From JBFWIW01 sp050253535 (GTDB lineage Bacteria; Bacillota; Clostridia; Oscillospirales; Oscillospiraceae): 27,931 nt of DNA. Below are positions 14,528 to 21,827 of this stretch, one piece after another. The DNA is taken from assembly GCA_050253535.1 (NCBI GenBank), contig JBFWIW010000042.1, positions 1 to 27,931 of the forward strand, in the 5' to 3' direction. The stretch's first letter is position 1. Each line of letters starts with the position of its first letter. Both the position numbers and the translations under genes were made by a program. The notes beneath the pieces are model-generated. The model searched no databases, was not told the DNA's origin, and was given only the letters and a program-made list of their open reading frames with translations.

Positions 14528-14556
14528 ATTATATACTCATTCCAACGTTTTGTCAA
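14528..14556 (-). promoter_or_regulatory. Consensus sigma-A promoter of the antitoxin-like gene
   Basis: Perfect -35 TTGACA (14556-14551), a 17-bp spacer and perfect -10 TATAAT (14533-14528), on the minus strand. This is the best promoter in the window and argues for strong or tightly repressed expression. Confidence 0.85.
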
Positions 14557-14560
14557 CCTA

Positions 14561-14584
14561 TAATTCTAATAATTATTAGAATTA
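14561..14584. promoter_or_regulatory. Perfect 24-bp AT palindrome upstream of the promoter
   Basis: TAATTCTAATAA at 14561-14572 is followed directly by its exact reverse complement (14573-14584). It lies 4 bp upstream of the -35 box. It may be an autoregulatory operator for the Phd-like protein or an UP-like element. It may also serve as a weak end signal for mntR. Confidence 0.5.
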
Positions 14585-14614
14585 TTTGTCCACCCCTTGA
14601 GCGACCGCGAATTG

Positions 14615-15106
14615 TCACAGTTCGTCATCGAAAATCACGGCATCGCCGCTTTCTTTAAACGCTTCGTATCTGATCGCCATGTCCGGATTAAGTCTTATAA
14701 AGCTTATAAACTTTTCGATACATTTGATCGTCTCTTCGCATAATGTATGCTCGACCTTTTCCGTCTCCGATAAAATGATATCCGGGGATATACCGATTAT
14801 TTTCAGCAGGGCCTCAATGATATTGTGGCGTTTGAGAAGCGTCTCCCCTATCTCTCTGCCCTTATCCTCAAGCATGATATACCCGTATTTTTCGTATTTC
14901 AGCAATCCGAATTCGCTTAATTTCTGCACCATCTTGGTAGCGGACGGCGGCTGAACGCTGAGCGCGCCCGACAGCTCGTGTATTCTCACAAATCCGGTGT
15001 TCATGGACAGCCTGTATATCATTTCGAGGTAATCCTCCATAGACGCCGTCAGAGAATTATCTTCTTTTTTCATAAACTCGTTGAAGGTCCGAAAATCATT
15101 ATCCAT
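14615..15106 (-). CDS. mntR: Manganese-responsive DtxR-family repressor MntR
   Basis: A 163-residue regulator with an N-terminal winged helix and a dimerisation/metal domain. Compared with Bacillus subtilis MntR from memory, the metal ligands are kept: Asp25 and Glu28 in SMEDYLEMIY (Asp8, Glu11), a His in KRHNIIEALL (His77), and Glu-x-x-Glu-His in TEKVEHTL (Glu99, Glu102, His103). The set is that of the manganese branch, not iron-type DtxR. The first 17 residues are an extension relative to the Bacillus protein, but GAGGG precedes only this ATG. It is divergent from an NRAMP transporter gene, its expected target. Confidence 0.92.
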   Translation of the reverse strand: MDNDFRTFNEFMKKEDNSLTASMEDYLEMIYRLSMNTGFVRIHELSGALSVQPPSATKMVQKLSEFGLLKYEKYGYIMLEDKGREIGETLLKRHNIIEALLKIIGISPDIILSETEKVEHTLCEETIKCIEKFISFIRLNPDMAIRYEAFKESGDAVIFDDEL

Positions 15107-15269
15107 AAAAATGTTACCCTCTTTTGATCAATATTATGATGAAATATTAAAAGCTCAGCCGATTGCGTATAAATAGGCCCAAGTAACCTTATTAGTCCGG
15201 TGTTCATAACTTATATCAGGTAAATTATTTTAGTTATGGCAAACATTCGGGAAAGGGTACACCACTATA

Positions 15270-16559
15270 ATGAAAAATGCGATTAAGTTAGTCGGCGATA
15301 AAAGTTTGAATGGCGCGGGTGTGAACAGGCGGCCGAAAATAAAAGACAAGTTTTTATATCTGCTCAAATTTTTGGGGCCTGCCTTTATAGTCAGTGTGGC
15401 ATACATAGATCCGGGCAACTTCGCGACCAATATAAGCGGAGGATCGATTTTCAATTACAGCCTCATATGGGTCATTCTCTGGAGCAATCTGATCGCGATC
15501 TTTCTGCAGATCATGTCCGCAAAACTCGGGATAGCCACGGGACGAAACCTGACACAGATGTGCAAAGAAGTCTTCTCGAAAAGGCTGAACTGGCTGTTTT
15601 ACTTTATTGCCACAATTGCGGCAATGGCGACGACCATGGCTGAATTTCTCGGCGGAGTATTGGGCTTTTATCTTTTATTTGGCATGCCGCTGTCCTATGC
15701 GGTCATTTTAACTGCGATAGTAACTTTTTTTATTACTTACCTGCAGAAGTACGGACAGAGACTGGTTGAAATCATCATCACAATTTTAGTTGCCGTGATC
15801 TGCGCGGCATATACGATTGAACTATTTCTGGCAAAGCCTGATTGGACACAGGTGGCGCTGCATACCCTGATCCCCTCTCTGCAGAACGGTCAGGCGGTGC
15901 TGATCGCGGTGGGCATGCTGGGCGCTACCGTAATGCCCCATGTGATATACCTGCATTCTCAGCTCGTGCAGAGCCGCAACCACGACATAGAGATTGAGAA
16001 AAAGAAGAGACACTTACATATGGAAAAGATAGATATCGTCATCGCGATGAACATCGCTTTTATTGTGAACGCCGCGATGGTAGTGGTCTCCGCATCCGTT
16101 TTTTTCAGCCGGGGAATGGTCGTCGACTCAATCGAGCTGGCCCACAAGTCCCTTGAACCGCTTTTGGGCGCGCTGTCGAGCGGAGCGTTCGGAATCGCGC
16201 TTCTCGCTTCCGGGTTTTCCTCATCAACGGTCGGCGCCATGGCCGGGGAGACCGTTATGGACGGTTTTGTGGATTTCAAGCTGCCCTTAAACCTGAGAAG
16301 GATTATTACGATGCTGCCCGGCGTCATTGTCATTCTGGCAGGCGTAAACCCCATGAAAGCGCTGGTTTTGAGTCAGGTAAGCCTGAGCTTCGCGCTCCCA
16401 TCGGCCATTATCCCGATGCTGATAATTACAAGCAAAAAACAATACATGGGTGAGCTCGTCAATAAAAAGTGGGTAAACGTGATCGGCGTTTTAATCGTAT
16501 CTCTAATAATTATATTTAACGGACTGCTATTATACTTTACTTTTTCAGGCAACATATAG
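15270..16559 (+). CDS. mntH: NRAMP family manganese transporter
   Basis: A 429-residue proton-coupled divalent metal importer with about 11 membrane segments. The metal site motifs are present: DPGN (residues 47-50) in helix 1 and MPH (222-224, in GATVMPH) in helix 6. This Met-containing form is that of Mn/Fe transporters, not the Met-less Mg (NRMT) or Al branches. Divergent from mntR, with 163 bp between, where the regulator should act, though no clear MntR box was recognised. The RBS AAAGGG is about 12 bases from the ATG, rather far, so the start may be slightly off. The gene ends one base or so before repeat copy B. Confidence 0.94.
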   Translation: MKNAIKLVGDKSLNGAGVNRRPKIKDKFLYLLKFLGPAFIVSVAYIDPGNFATNISGGSIFNYSLIWVILWSNLIAIFLQIMSAKLGIATGRNLTQMCKEVFSKRLNWLFYFIATIAAMATTMAEFLGGVLGFYLLFGMPLSYAVILTAIVTFFITYLQKYGQRLVEIIITILVAVICAAYTIELFLAKPDWTQVALHTLIPSLQNGQAVLIAVGMLGATVMPHVIYLHSQLVQSRNHDIEIEKKKRHLHMEKIDIVIAMNIAFIVNAAMVVVSASVFFSRGMVVDSIELAHKSLEPLLGALSSGAFGIALLASGFSSSTVGAMAGETVMDGFVDFKLPLNLRRIITMLPGVIVILAGVNPMKALVLSQVSLSFALPSAIIPMLIITSKKQYMGELVNKKWVNVIGVLIVSLIIIFNGLLLYFTFSGNI

Positions 16560-16708
16560 CCTTCGGCTTTAAGACAAAGCCGAAGGCTTTGTCTTAAAAG
16601 GGGCTTACATAACGGCTGCTCAGCCGAAGCCGTCGTGAGAAGTCATTTCCGCCGTTCGGGCGGATACGCTGCGAGACCTCTTCCGTTCAGCAAAGTTTTC
16701 AGACAGCC
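16558..16708. repeat. Palindrome-headed intergenic repeat, copy B
   Basis: It begins at the mntH stop. Two alternative perfect hairpins overlap here: 16558-16570 with 16576-16588 (AGCCTTCGGCTTT and complement) and 16568-16581 with 16585-16598 (TTTAAGACAAAGCC and complement). Then come AAAGGGGCTTACATAACGG, GTCATTTC and a tail (16645-16708) that starts ATTTCCGCCG and ends GACAGCC, aligning to copy A at 5507-5570 with most bases shared. No ORF is seen. The first hairpins may end mntH transcription, but T-runs are poor. Confidence 0.6.
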
Positions 16709-16799
16709 GGAAGGCCGGAGCATTACGCTTCGGCCTTTAATTATGACTATTCGATTAATCTGATTTTTCCGGGTGGGCACAGATCTCGCCGGCCGCTCA

Positions 16800-17441
16800 T
16801 TAATGCGGCTGCTGCGGTTTCGGGGGATTTATCAGCTGAAGTATTCTGTCGGATATTTCTATCTCGCCCGCGACAATAATGCTGTCGCGCGGCATGAAAA
16901 CCGCGTATGGGCCGGGAGAAAGCATTATTTTTTCATTGCGCCGTATTGCGACAATGGTGGCGCCCGTATTTTGCCAGAACATTGAGTCCGCTATTGTCAT
17001 TCCCAAGAGCGGCGAGGCGTCGGGTATCTCAAATTCATAGCTCCGGAGAGGATCGCTCATACTGAAGCGCTCGTTCATATCCACAATCCGGTCGACTATT
17101 TCAATGATTTTTTTATTAAGGCCATTCCGCTCCTCTACAAGATCCCTCAGCTGCTTTTTCAGCAGCCGCATATCCTTTCGCTCGCCAAACAGCTTTATAT
17201 ATGCCGCCGCATTGCTTTTTGAAATCACGACGGCTCCGCTGTTATGCTGCACGTCGACGATGTCCATATCGGCGAGCAGGCGGAACGCCCGGCGAACTGT
17301 TTCCGGGGATACATTGTATTCGCTTGAGGTCAGGGAACGGCCCGAAATTTTTTGTCCTTCACCGATGTCGCCTCTCGCTATCTTTGTGGCGAGGTCAAAA
17401 GCGACTCTGGAATAGACGGGAGGATTTTCGCAGTTTCTCAT
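16800..17441 (-). CDS. BusR-like GntR regulator with RCK_C domain
   Basis: A 213-residue protein with a GntR winged helix (about residues 8-75, VYSRVAFDLATKIARGDIGEG and SPETVRRAFRLLADM), a helical linker likely to be coiled coil (about 90-125), and a C-terminal RCK_C/TrkA_C domain (about 135-205, SPLLGMTIADSMFWQNTGA...IVAGE). This architecture is that of BusR, a c-di-AMP-binding repressor of osmolyte uptake in lactic acid bacteria. The ATG at 17441 has GGGGTG 7 bases before it. It is divergent from an amino acid ABC importer, whose promoter carries a palindrome. c-di-AMP sensing is inferred from architecture only. Confidence 0.85.
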   Translation of the reverse strand: MRNCENPPVYSRVAFDLATKIARGDIGEGQKISGRSLTSSEYNVSPETVRRAFRLLADMDIVDVQHNSGAVVISKSNAAAYIKLFGERKDMRLLKKQLRDLVEERNGLNKKIIEIVDRIVDMNERFSMSDPLRSYEFEIPDASPLLGMTIADSMFWQNTGATIVAIRRNEKIMLSPGPYAVFMPRDSIIVAGEIEISDRILQLINPPKPQQPH

Positions 17442-17559
17442 TAGCGCACCCCATGTTGTTAACATTTATTCATAATCATATATCATAAATTTCCGTGATG
17501 CAAGAGCTTATCCAAGCAACTATATGCCACATATTTCCTTTACAATAATTCCCTTTTAC

Positions 17560-17598
17560 TTGACAATCTGACAACCCATATTATATAATGAGTTGTCA
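17560..17598 (+). promoter_or_regulatory. Promoter of the amino acid ABC operon with operator palindrome
   Basis: -35 TTGACA (17560-17565) and -10 TATAAT (17584-17589) with an 18-bp spacer. A 30-bp dyad covers the -10: TGACAACCCAT (17569-17579), 8 bp, ATGAGTTGTCA (17588-17598), with one mismatch in the 11-bp arms. Binding there would block RNA polymerase. The divergent BusR-like protein is the obvious candidate. Confidence 0.7.
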
Positions 17599-17642
17599 TT
17601 ACATATTTGTACGGTGAATTTATGGACTAAAAGGAGAATGAA

Positions 17643-18548
17643 ATGAGTTTTAAAAAAACAAGTATATTGATTGCAATTGTGGTATCTCTTGTACTTATAG
17701 CCGCAGGATGTTCAGCAGATAACGGCACGGCAACTTCCGCGTCCGACAGCGGCACGGCGACTTCCGCGTCCGACAGCGGTACGGCGACTTCCGCGTCCGA
17801 CAGCGGTACGGGTACGGCGACAGCCGACACCGGCAGTGTAGACAGTCTGCAGCGCGTTTTGGATGCAGGAAAGCTCACCGTTGTCGGCAGCGGCGGCTAT
17901 CCCCCGTTTAATTATATTGATGACAATGGAGACGTGATCGGATTTGACGTAGACGTGGGCGCCGAAATCGCCTCGAGGCTCGGCGTTGAGCTCAACTATG
18001 TGACGGGCGAATGGTCCGGTCTTATCGAGGGGCTCCGCAGCGGGCGCTATGACGGCATACTCGGCAGCATGGCGATCACCCAGGACAGACTGCAGACCGT
18101 TAATTTCAGCATTCCGTACTACTATTCCGGCGCGCAGCTTATCGTGAGAAGCGATTCCGGCATCACCGATCCCGCCGAAATGGACGGGTGCCCGGTCGCC
18201 GTGGCAACAGGCACCAACTATGTGGAGGACGCTGATACTCTGGGCGCGGACACCAAGTTATACGACGATGACAATCTGACCCTGATGGAGCTTATAAGCG
18301 GCAGGGTCGACGGCGTCATCACCGACAGGCTTGTGGCGCTTCAGGCTATGAACGAGATAAAAGGCGGAGAAGACCTTGCCCTGTGCGGCGAGATCCTGCG
18401 TCTTGAGGAAATGGGTATAGCGATCAACAAGGAAGACACCACCCTGCTCGAGAAAATTGACGAGATTCTGCAGGCTATGCATGACGACGGCACCATGACC
18501 GCAATAAGCGAAAAATGGATGAACGGCGCGGATATAACGGTCAAATAA
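17643..18548 (+). CDS. Polar amino acid ABC transporter binding lipoprotein
   Basis: A 301-residue family 3 solute-binding protein. Its signal peptide ends in lipobox IAAGC (Cys23). Next comes a low-complexity linker with three exact or near-exact GTATSASDS units, then the mature domain from about residue 65 (VVGSGGYPPFNYIDDNGDV, GFDVDVGAEIASRLG, YDGILGSMAITQDR, all SBP_bac_3 signatures). It captures a polar amino acid or similar compound outside the cell. RBS AAGGAG is 6 bases from the ATG. It is the first gene of a three-gene importer, separated from the permease by a hairpin. Confidence 0.94.
   Translation: MSFKKTSILIAIVVSLVLIAAGCSADNGTATSASDSGTATSASDSGTATSASDSGTGTATADTGSVDSLQRVLDAGKLTVVGSGGYPPFNYIDDNGDVIGFDVDVGAEIASRLGVELNYVTGEWSGLIEGLRSGRYDGILGSMAITQDRLQTVNFSIPYYYSGAQLIVRSDSGITDPAEMDGCPVAVATGTNYVEDADTLGADTKLYDDDNLTLMELISGRVDGVITDRLVALQAMNEIKGGEDLALCGEILRLEEMGIAINKEDTTLLEKIDEILQAMHDDGTMTAISEKWMNGADITVK
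17724..17804 (+). repeat. Three tandem 27-bp units in the lipoprotein linker
   Basis: Units at 17724-17750, 17751-17777 and 17778-17804 differ at only a few third-codon positions and each encodes GTATSASDS. A partial fourth unit follows. The copy number may vary by slippage, changing tether length without a frameshift, because 27 is a multiple of 3. Confidence 0.85.
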
Positions 18549-18576
18549 TCAGGCAACAATTTTACACGGACACAAT

Positions 18577-18600
18577 AATGAGCCTGTTCTCAGGCTCATT
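18577..18600 (+). terminator. Attenuating hairpin between binding protein and permease genes
   Basis: AATGAGCCTG (18577-18586) and CAGGCTCATT (18591-18600) form a perfect 10-bp stem with a 4-nt loop, followed by AACTTTTT. Partial termination here would give more binding protein than permease, a common arrangement in ABC importers. A second small hairpin (GGCTG/CAGCC) lies at about 18643-18665. Confidence 0.6.
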
Positions 18601-18685
18601 AACTTTTTAAAAAATCCAAGGGGTATTGGATATCTCTTGGAAGGCTGCCGATAAAGCCGACAGCCTCTAAAAGGGGGAAACGGAA

Positions 18686-19354
18686 ATGGGCGGATGGGAT
18701 TTTTCCTTTTATTTCGTCAAGTATTTTAATATTTTTATACCCGCCGCGATTATGACGATCGAAGTCACTGCCGCAGGCATTCTCATCGGTATAATCCTCG
18801 GTTTATTTTTCTCACTTCTGCGCATATCGAAGTATCCTATTCTGAACATCCCGGCAAAGGCCTATATCTGGATCATCAGGGGAACTCCGCTGCTGCTTCA
18901 GCTGTGGCTCATCTACTACGGATTTGTCAACATACTTCTCATAGACAGTCTGCCTGCGGCCTTTATCGCGCTCGGCATCCACAACGGCGCATACATAGCG
19001 GAAATATTCAGAGGCGCGATCGTGTCCGTGGACAGAGGACAGAGAGAGGCCGGCATATCTCTCGGCATGACAAAATGGAAGGTCATGCGCCGCATTATAC
19101 TGCCGCAGGCCTTTAAGCGGGCTGTGCCGGCCCTCAGCAATCAGTTTATTATCGCGCTGAAGGATTCGTCGCTCGCAAGCACCATTGCGGTACCGGAGCT
19201 GCTGCTTAAGGCCAAGCAGATCGGCTCCTCCAACTACCGGTATATGGAGCTCCTCGCCGTGGCGGGCGTCTATTACCTTATCATGACGTCGATCCTGACT
19301 ATTATAGCAAGCGCAATCGAACGGCGTCTGAGTGTCAGCAGTCACAGGACTTAA
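18686..19354 (+). CDS. Polar amino acid ABC transporter permease
   Basis: A 222-residue permease of the HisM/GlnP (HEQRo) family with about five membrane segments. The conserved cytoplasmic loop that contacts the ATPase is visible as REAGISLGMTKWKVMRRIILP with the family EAA-like Gly. YIWIIRGTPLLLQLWLIYYG is another family signature. GGGGG lies 8 bases before the ATG. The stop codon overlaps the RBS region of the ATPase gene. It forms the membrane channel of the importer, probably as a homodimer, since only one permease gene is present. Confidence 0.95.
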   Translation: MGGWDFSFYFVKYFNIFIPAAIMTIEVTAAGILIGIILGLFFSLLRISKYPILNIPAKAYIWIIRGTPLLLQLWLIYYGFVNILLIDSLPAAFIALGIHNGAYIAEIFRGAIVSVDRGQREAGISLGMTKWKVMRRIILPQAFKRAVPALSNQFIIALKDSSLASTIAVPELLLKAKQIGSSNYRYMELLAVAGVYYLIMTSILTIIASAIERRLSVSSHRT

Positions 19355-19367
19355 GGAGTGTGATACT

Positions 19368-20096
19368 ATGAATATGATTGAGGTTAACGGTCTTTCCAAA
19401 TGGTACGGAAAGAACAAAGTATTAAACGATATCAACGTGCGCGTCGCGCCGAGCGAGGTCGTCGTGATCATCGGGGCCAGCGGGTCGGGTAAAAGCACCC
19501 TTTTGCGCTGCATAAACTTTCTGGAAAAGGCGCAGAAAGGTACGATATCCATTGACGGCGACATCGTCACCCACAAGACAAAAAAGCTCCACCTCATTCG
19601 CCAGGAGGTGGGCATGGTGTTTCAGCATTTCAATCTCTTCCCTCACATGACCGTTATGAATAACGTGATCGAGGGGCTGACCCAGGTAAAAGGCGTATCC
19701 CGGGACGAGGCGCGGAGACAGGGCGCGGTTTTGCTCGAAAAAGTCGGAATGCTCGAAAAGGCGGACGTCTATCCCGCCATGATATCCGGCGGGCAGAAGC
19801 AGAGGGTGGCCATCGCGCGGGCTCTCGCCATGCAGCCGAAAATAATGCTGTTCGACGAACCGACCTCGGCGCTCGACCCCGAGCTTGTCGTAGACGTTCT
19901 GGAGGTCATGAAAAAACTCGCGAACGAGGGCATGACAATGATAGTCGTTACGCATGAGATGGGCTTTGCCCGCGAGGTTGCCGACAGAATCATATATATG
20001 GATCAGGGCAATATTATAGAGGAGGGCGCTCCCGAAGAGCTGTTCAATAATCCCTTCCAGGAGCGGACGAAGGAATTTTTGGGCCGGATTTTGTAA
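19368..20096 (+). CDS. Polar amino acid ABC transporter ATP-binding protein
   Basis: A 242-residue ATPase of the GlnQ/HisP type. Walker A GASGSGKST (36-44), Q-loop in VGMVFQHFNLFPHMT, signature SGGQKQR, Walker B IMLFDEPTSALDPE, and switch His in VTHEMGFAREV are all present. The ATG at 19368 has AAGGAG 9 bases upstream. An in-frame start 36 bp earlier lies inside the permease gene and was rejected. Last gene of the importer operon, followed by a strong terminator. Confidence 0.96.
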   Translation: MNMIEVNGLSKWYGKNKVLNDINVRVAPSEVVVIIGASGSGKSTLLRCINFLEKAQKGTISIDGDIVTHKTKKLHLIRQEVGMVFQHFNLFPHMTVMNNVIEGLTQVKGVSRDEARRQGAVLLEKVGMLEKADVYPAMISGGQKQRVAIARALAMQPKIMLFDEPTSALDPELVVDVLEVMKKLANEGMTMIVVTHEMGFAREVADRIIYMDQGNIIEEGAPEELFNNPFQERTKEFLGRIL

Positions 20097-20111
20097 TTTG
20101 CCGATCATAAC

Positions 20112-20153
20112 AAGGCCGGAGCGGTTAAGTTTAACTGCTCCGGCCTTATTTTA
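20112..20153 (+). terminator. Terminator of the amino acid ABC operon
   Basis: AAGGCCGGAGC (20112-20122) and GCTCCGGCCTT (20137-20147) form an 11-bp stem, with an inner GTTAA/TTAAC pairing in the loop, followed by ATTTTAATT. Confidence 0.85.
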
Positions 20154-20162
20154 ATTACTATT

Positions 20163-20339
20163 TTATTTATTCTTAAGCTGAATTGAGCCATGGTTCAGTT
20201 CAAATTCTTCAATACGCTTTTTAATCATCTGTTCCAGCTCTTTGTTCTTTGTTCTGCCCTCAAATTCCGCAATATAACCCAATTTATCAAGCAATACCTG
20301 GCTTATTCGAAGTGTGAATCTGGATAGCTTATCTTTCAT
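20163..20339 (-). CDS. Arc-like ribbon-helix-helix small protein
   Basis: A 58-residue basic protein, MKDKLSRFTLRISQVLLDKL onward. The pattern of a short strand (RFTLRIS), helix, turn and second helix (TKNKELEQMIKKRIEEFE) matches Arc/MetJ ribbon-helix-helix DNA-binding proteins, which act as dimers. GGAG precedes the ATG at 20339 by 10 bases. A longer start at 20396 lacks an RBS. It lies between the ABC terminator and corA, on the same strand as corA and 160 bp after it. No toxin gene is adjacent, so it is probably a stand-alone regulator. Confidence 0.7.
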   Translation of the reverse strand: MKDKLSRFTLRISQVLLDKLGYIAEFEGRTKNKELEQMIKKRIEEFELNHGSIQLKNK

Positions 20340-20441
20340 AATATCAATTCTCCTGACGGAGCGCTGCTCCTTTTTGCCAAGCTTAATAATCTGCACGACC
20401 TGGGCTCGCTTATACCCGAACTAATCAGGCGCTTTTATCTG

Positions 20442-20497
20442 GGGAGCCGCTGATCAAATCGGTTGCCGGCGGCTGAGCGGATTAATCAGCGGTTCCC
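20442..20497 (-). terminator. Inverted repeat abutting the corA stop
   Basis: GGGAGCCGCTGAT (20442-20454) and ATCAGCGGTTCCC (20485-20497) pair with one mismatch around a 30-nt GC-rich loop, starting at the corA stop codon. No T-run follows on the minus strand, so terminator function is uncertain. Confidence 0.45.
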
Positions 20498-21429
20498 TAA
20501 AAAAGCTTTTTCTTAATCAGTATAACCGACGTGAGAACGGATGCCAGCGCGGATAAGACCACTATAACGGGGAAAGCCCATGGGGCGTTGTTCCACATAT
20601 TCGGGATATTCATGCCGAAAAAACCCGATATCATTGTCGGGATCGCGAGCGATATCGTCACCATCGTCAGCGATTTCATGACGATGTTCAGGTTGTTCGA
20701 GATGACCGAGGCGAAGGCGTCCATCGTCCCGCTCAAAATGCTGCTGTAGATATTCGTCATTTCGATAGCCTGTTTATTCTCGATTATGACGTCTTCGAGC
20801 AGATCCTGATCCTCCTCAAACCGCTTGATCGCTTCCAGCTTCAACATCTTTTCCAGAACGGACTCGTTGGATTTGAGCGATGTCGAGAAATAGACAAGGC
20901 TTTTCGAAAGCTGCAGCAGCCGGATCAGCTCTTTATTCTTCATCGATTTCTGCAGGTCGTTCTCGACCTTGTTGCTGAGCTTCTCTATCTGACGCAGGTA
21001 GTGCAGATACAGCGTCGCGTTCCTGAAAAGGATCTGGAGCACAAACCTGCTCTTATATTGCGTATAAAATGATTTTATGCGCTTATTTATAAAATCGTTC
21101 AGAATGGCCGCGTCCTTCAAGCACACCGTAATAATATTGTTTTTTGTGATTACGATTCCCAGCGGTATGGTGGAAAACACGCTTTTGTCATCCGAATTTT
21201 CCACTATGGGGATATCCACAAGTATTAAGGTCTGACCGTTGTCGGTCTCTATACGCGAGCGCTCCTCTTCGTCCAGAGCGGGCCTGATAAATTCCGGGTC
21301 CACATTCGCGTTTTTGCAGATTAAACCGATCTCCTCTTCCGTCGGATTAATCATATTAATCCACGTGCCGTCTTCATAGCTTTCAAAACTAGCCAATCCG
21401 TCATTGACTGATTTATAAAATCTGATCAT
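20497..21429 (-). CDS. corA: CorA family divalent cation transporter
   Basis: A 310-residue CorA-type channel with a large N-terminal cytoplasmic domain rich in long helices (about 1-245) and two C-terminal membrane helices. The signature GMN is at residues 272-274 (GFFGMNIPNMW) at the end of the first helix. The usual MPEL loop sequence is replaced by NMWNN, as in the divergent CorA/YfjQ-like branch. It forms pentamers that import Mg2+ or Co2+, although some branch members efflux metals. GAGGG is about 8 bases before the ATG. The leader includes a small ORF and a hairpin. Confidence 0.92.
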   Translation of the reverse strand: MIRFYKSVNDGLASFESYEDGTWINMINPTEEEIGLICKNANVDPEFIRPALDEEERSRIETDNGQTLILVDIPIVENSDDKSVFSTIPLGIVITKNNIITVCLKDAAILNDFINKRIKSFYTQYKSRFVLQILFRNATLYLHYLRQIEKLSNKVENDLQKSMKNKELIRLLQLSKSLVYFSTSLKSNESVLEKMLKLEAIKRFEEDQDLLEDVIIENKQAIEMTNIYSSILSGTMDAFASVISNNLNIVMKSLTMVTISLAIPTMISGFFGMNIPNMWNNAPWAFPVIVVLSALASVLTSVILIKKKLF

Positions 21430-21476
21430 AACATCACCCTCTTCAATTTTTGTCAGAAGGTTTGTATGTCATACCG

Positions 21477-21551
21477 CTATATGTCCGTAAACGGCATGAC
21501 AAATAAACCCGGTATATGGATACATCGTATACTGCCAGAGTCGCCGTCCAT
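21477..21551 (-). CDS. Possible 24-residue leader peptide of corA
   Basis: A short ORF, MDGDSGSIRCIHIPGLFVMP plus four residues, has a strong GGAGG site 7 bases before its ATG, better than that of corA. Its end overlaps a hairpin, GTCATACCG (21468-21476) with CGGCATGAC (21492-21500), located about 40 bases before corA. The arrangement resembles a translated leader controlling a transporter gene. It may also be a chance ORF. No known peptide is recognised. Confidence 0.35.
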   Translation of the reverse strand: MDGDSGSIRCIHIPGLFVMPFTDI

Positions 21552-21738
21552 GCCGTCACCTCCATTTTGCAGCGATCAATAATACGGATAATCATGCTAT
21601 TATTGTCGGTTTGATTATACTCTCCGGCAGACAGTATTACAATATTTAATCTGATTTCTGAAATTGCGACCTTGCAGCGTCTGTATTTCATCCGGATATC
21701 TGTTATTATGCGCTCAACCCCTTCCCGTCAAACGGAAA

Positions 21739-21771
21739 GAAACCCCGCAGCCGTTACAGCTTCGGGGTTTC
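21739..21771 (-). terminator. Terminator of the small acidic gene
   Basis: GAAACCCCG (21739-21747) and CGGGGTTTC (21763-21771), with inner AGC/GCT pairing, form a stem followed on the minus strand by TTTCTTTCC. Confidence 0.75.
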
Positions 21772-21827
21772 AGGCAAATTGTATTTAAGGACGGGATATC
21801 TTTCCACCGGCTTTTCCGGTCTTATTC

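Noticed and set aside
15107..15269. MntR box between mntR and mntH
   Set aside because: I looked for a DtxR/MntR-like palindrome but saw no convincing match, so none is annotated although regulation is expected.
2607..16765. GACTATCCGATTAACCTGAT near 2607 and GACTATTCGATTAATCTGAT near 16745
   Set aside because: 18 of 20 matching bases between two short AT-rich spots. About one such pair is expected by chance in a window this size, and the flanks do not match.
17346..17365. GAAATTTTTTGTCCT matching the sequence at the first gap
   Set aside because: It lies within the BusR-like coding sequence and encodes conserved residues, so the match is coincidental.
18812..19615. 267-codon ORF antisense to the amino acid permease and ATPase genes
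   Set aside because: A shadow of two well-supported genes, with no RBS and no family pattern.
21443..21691. 82-codon ORF upstream of corA
   Set aside because: Composition is not protein-like and there is no RBS at its start. The only strong RBS in the area fits the 24-codon ORF in another frame.
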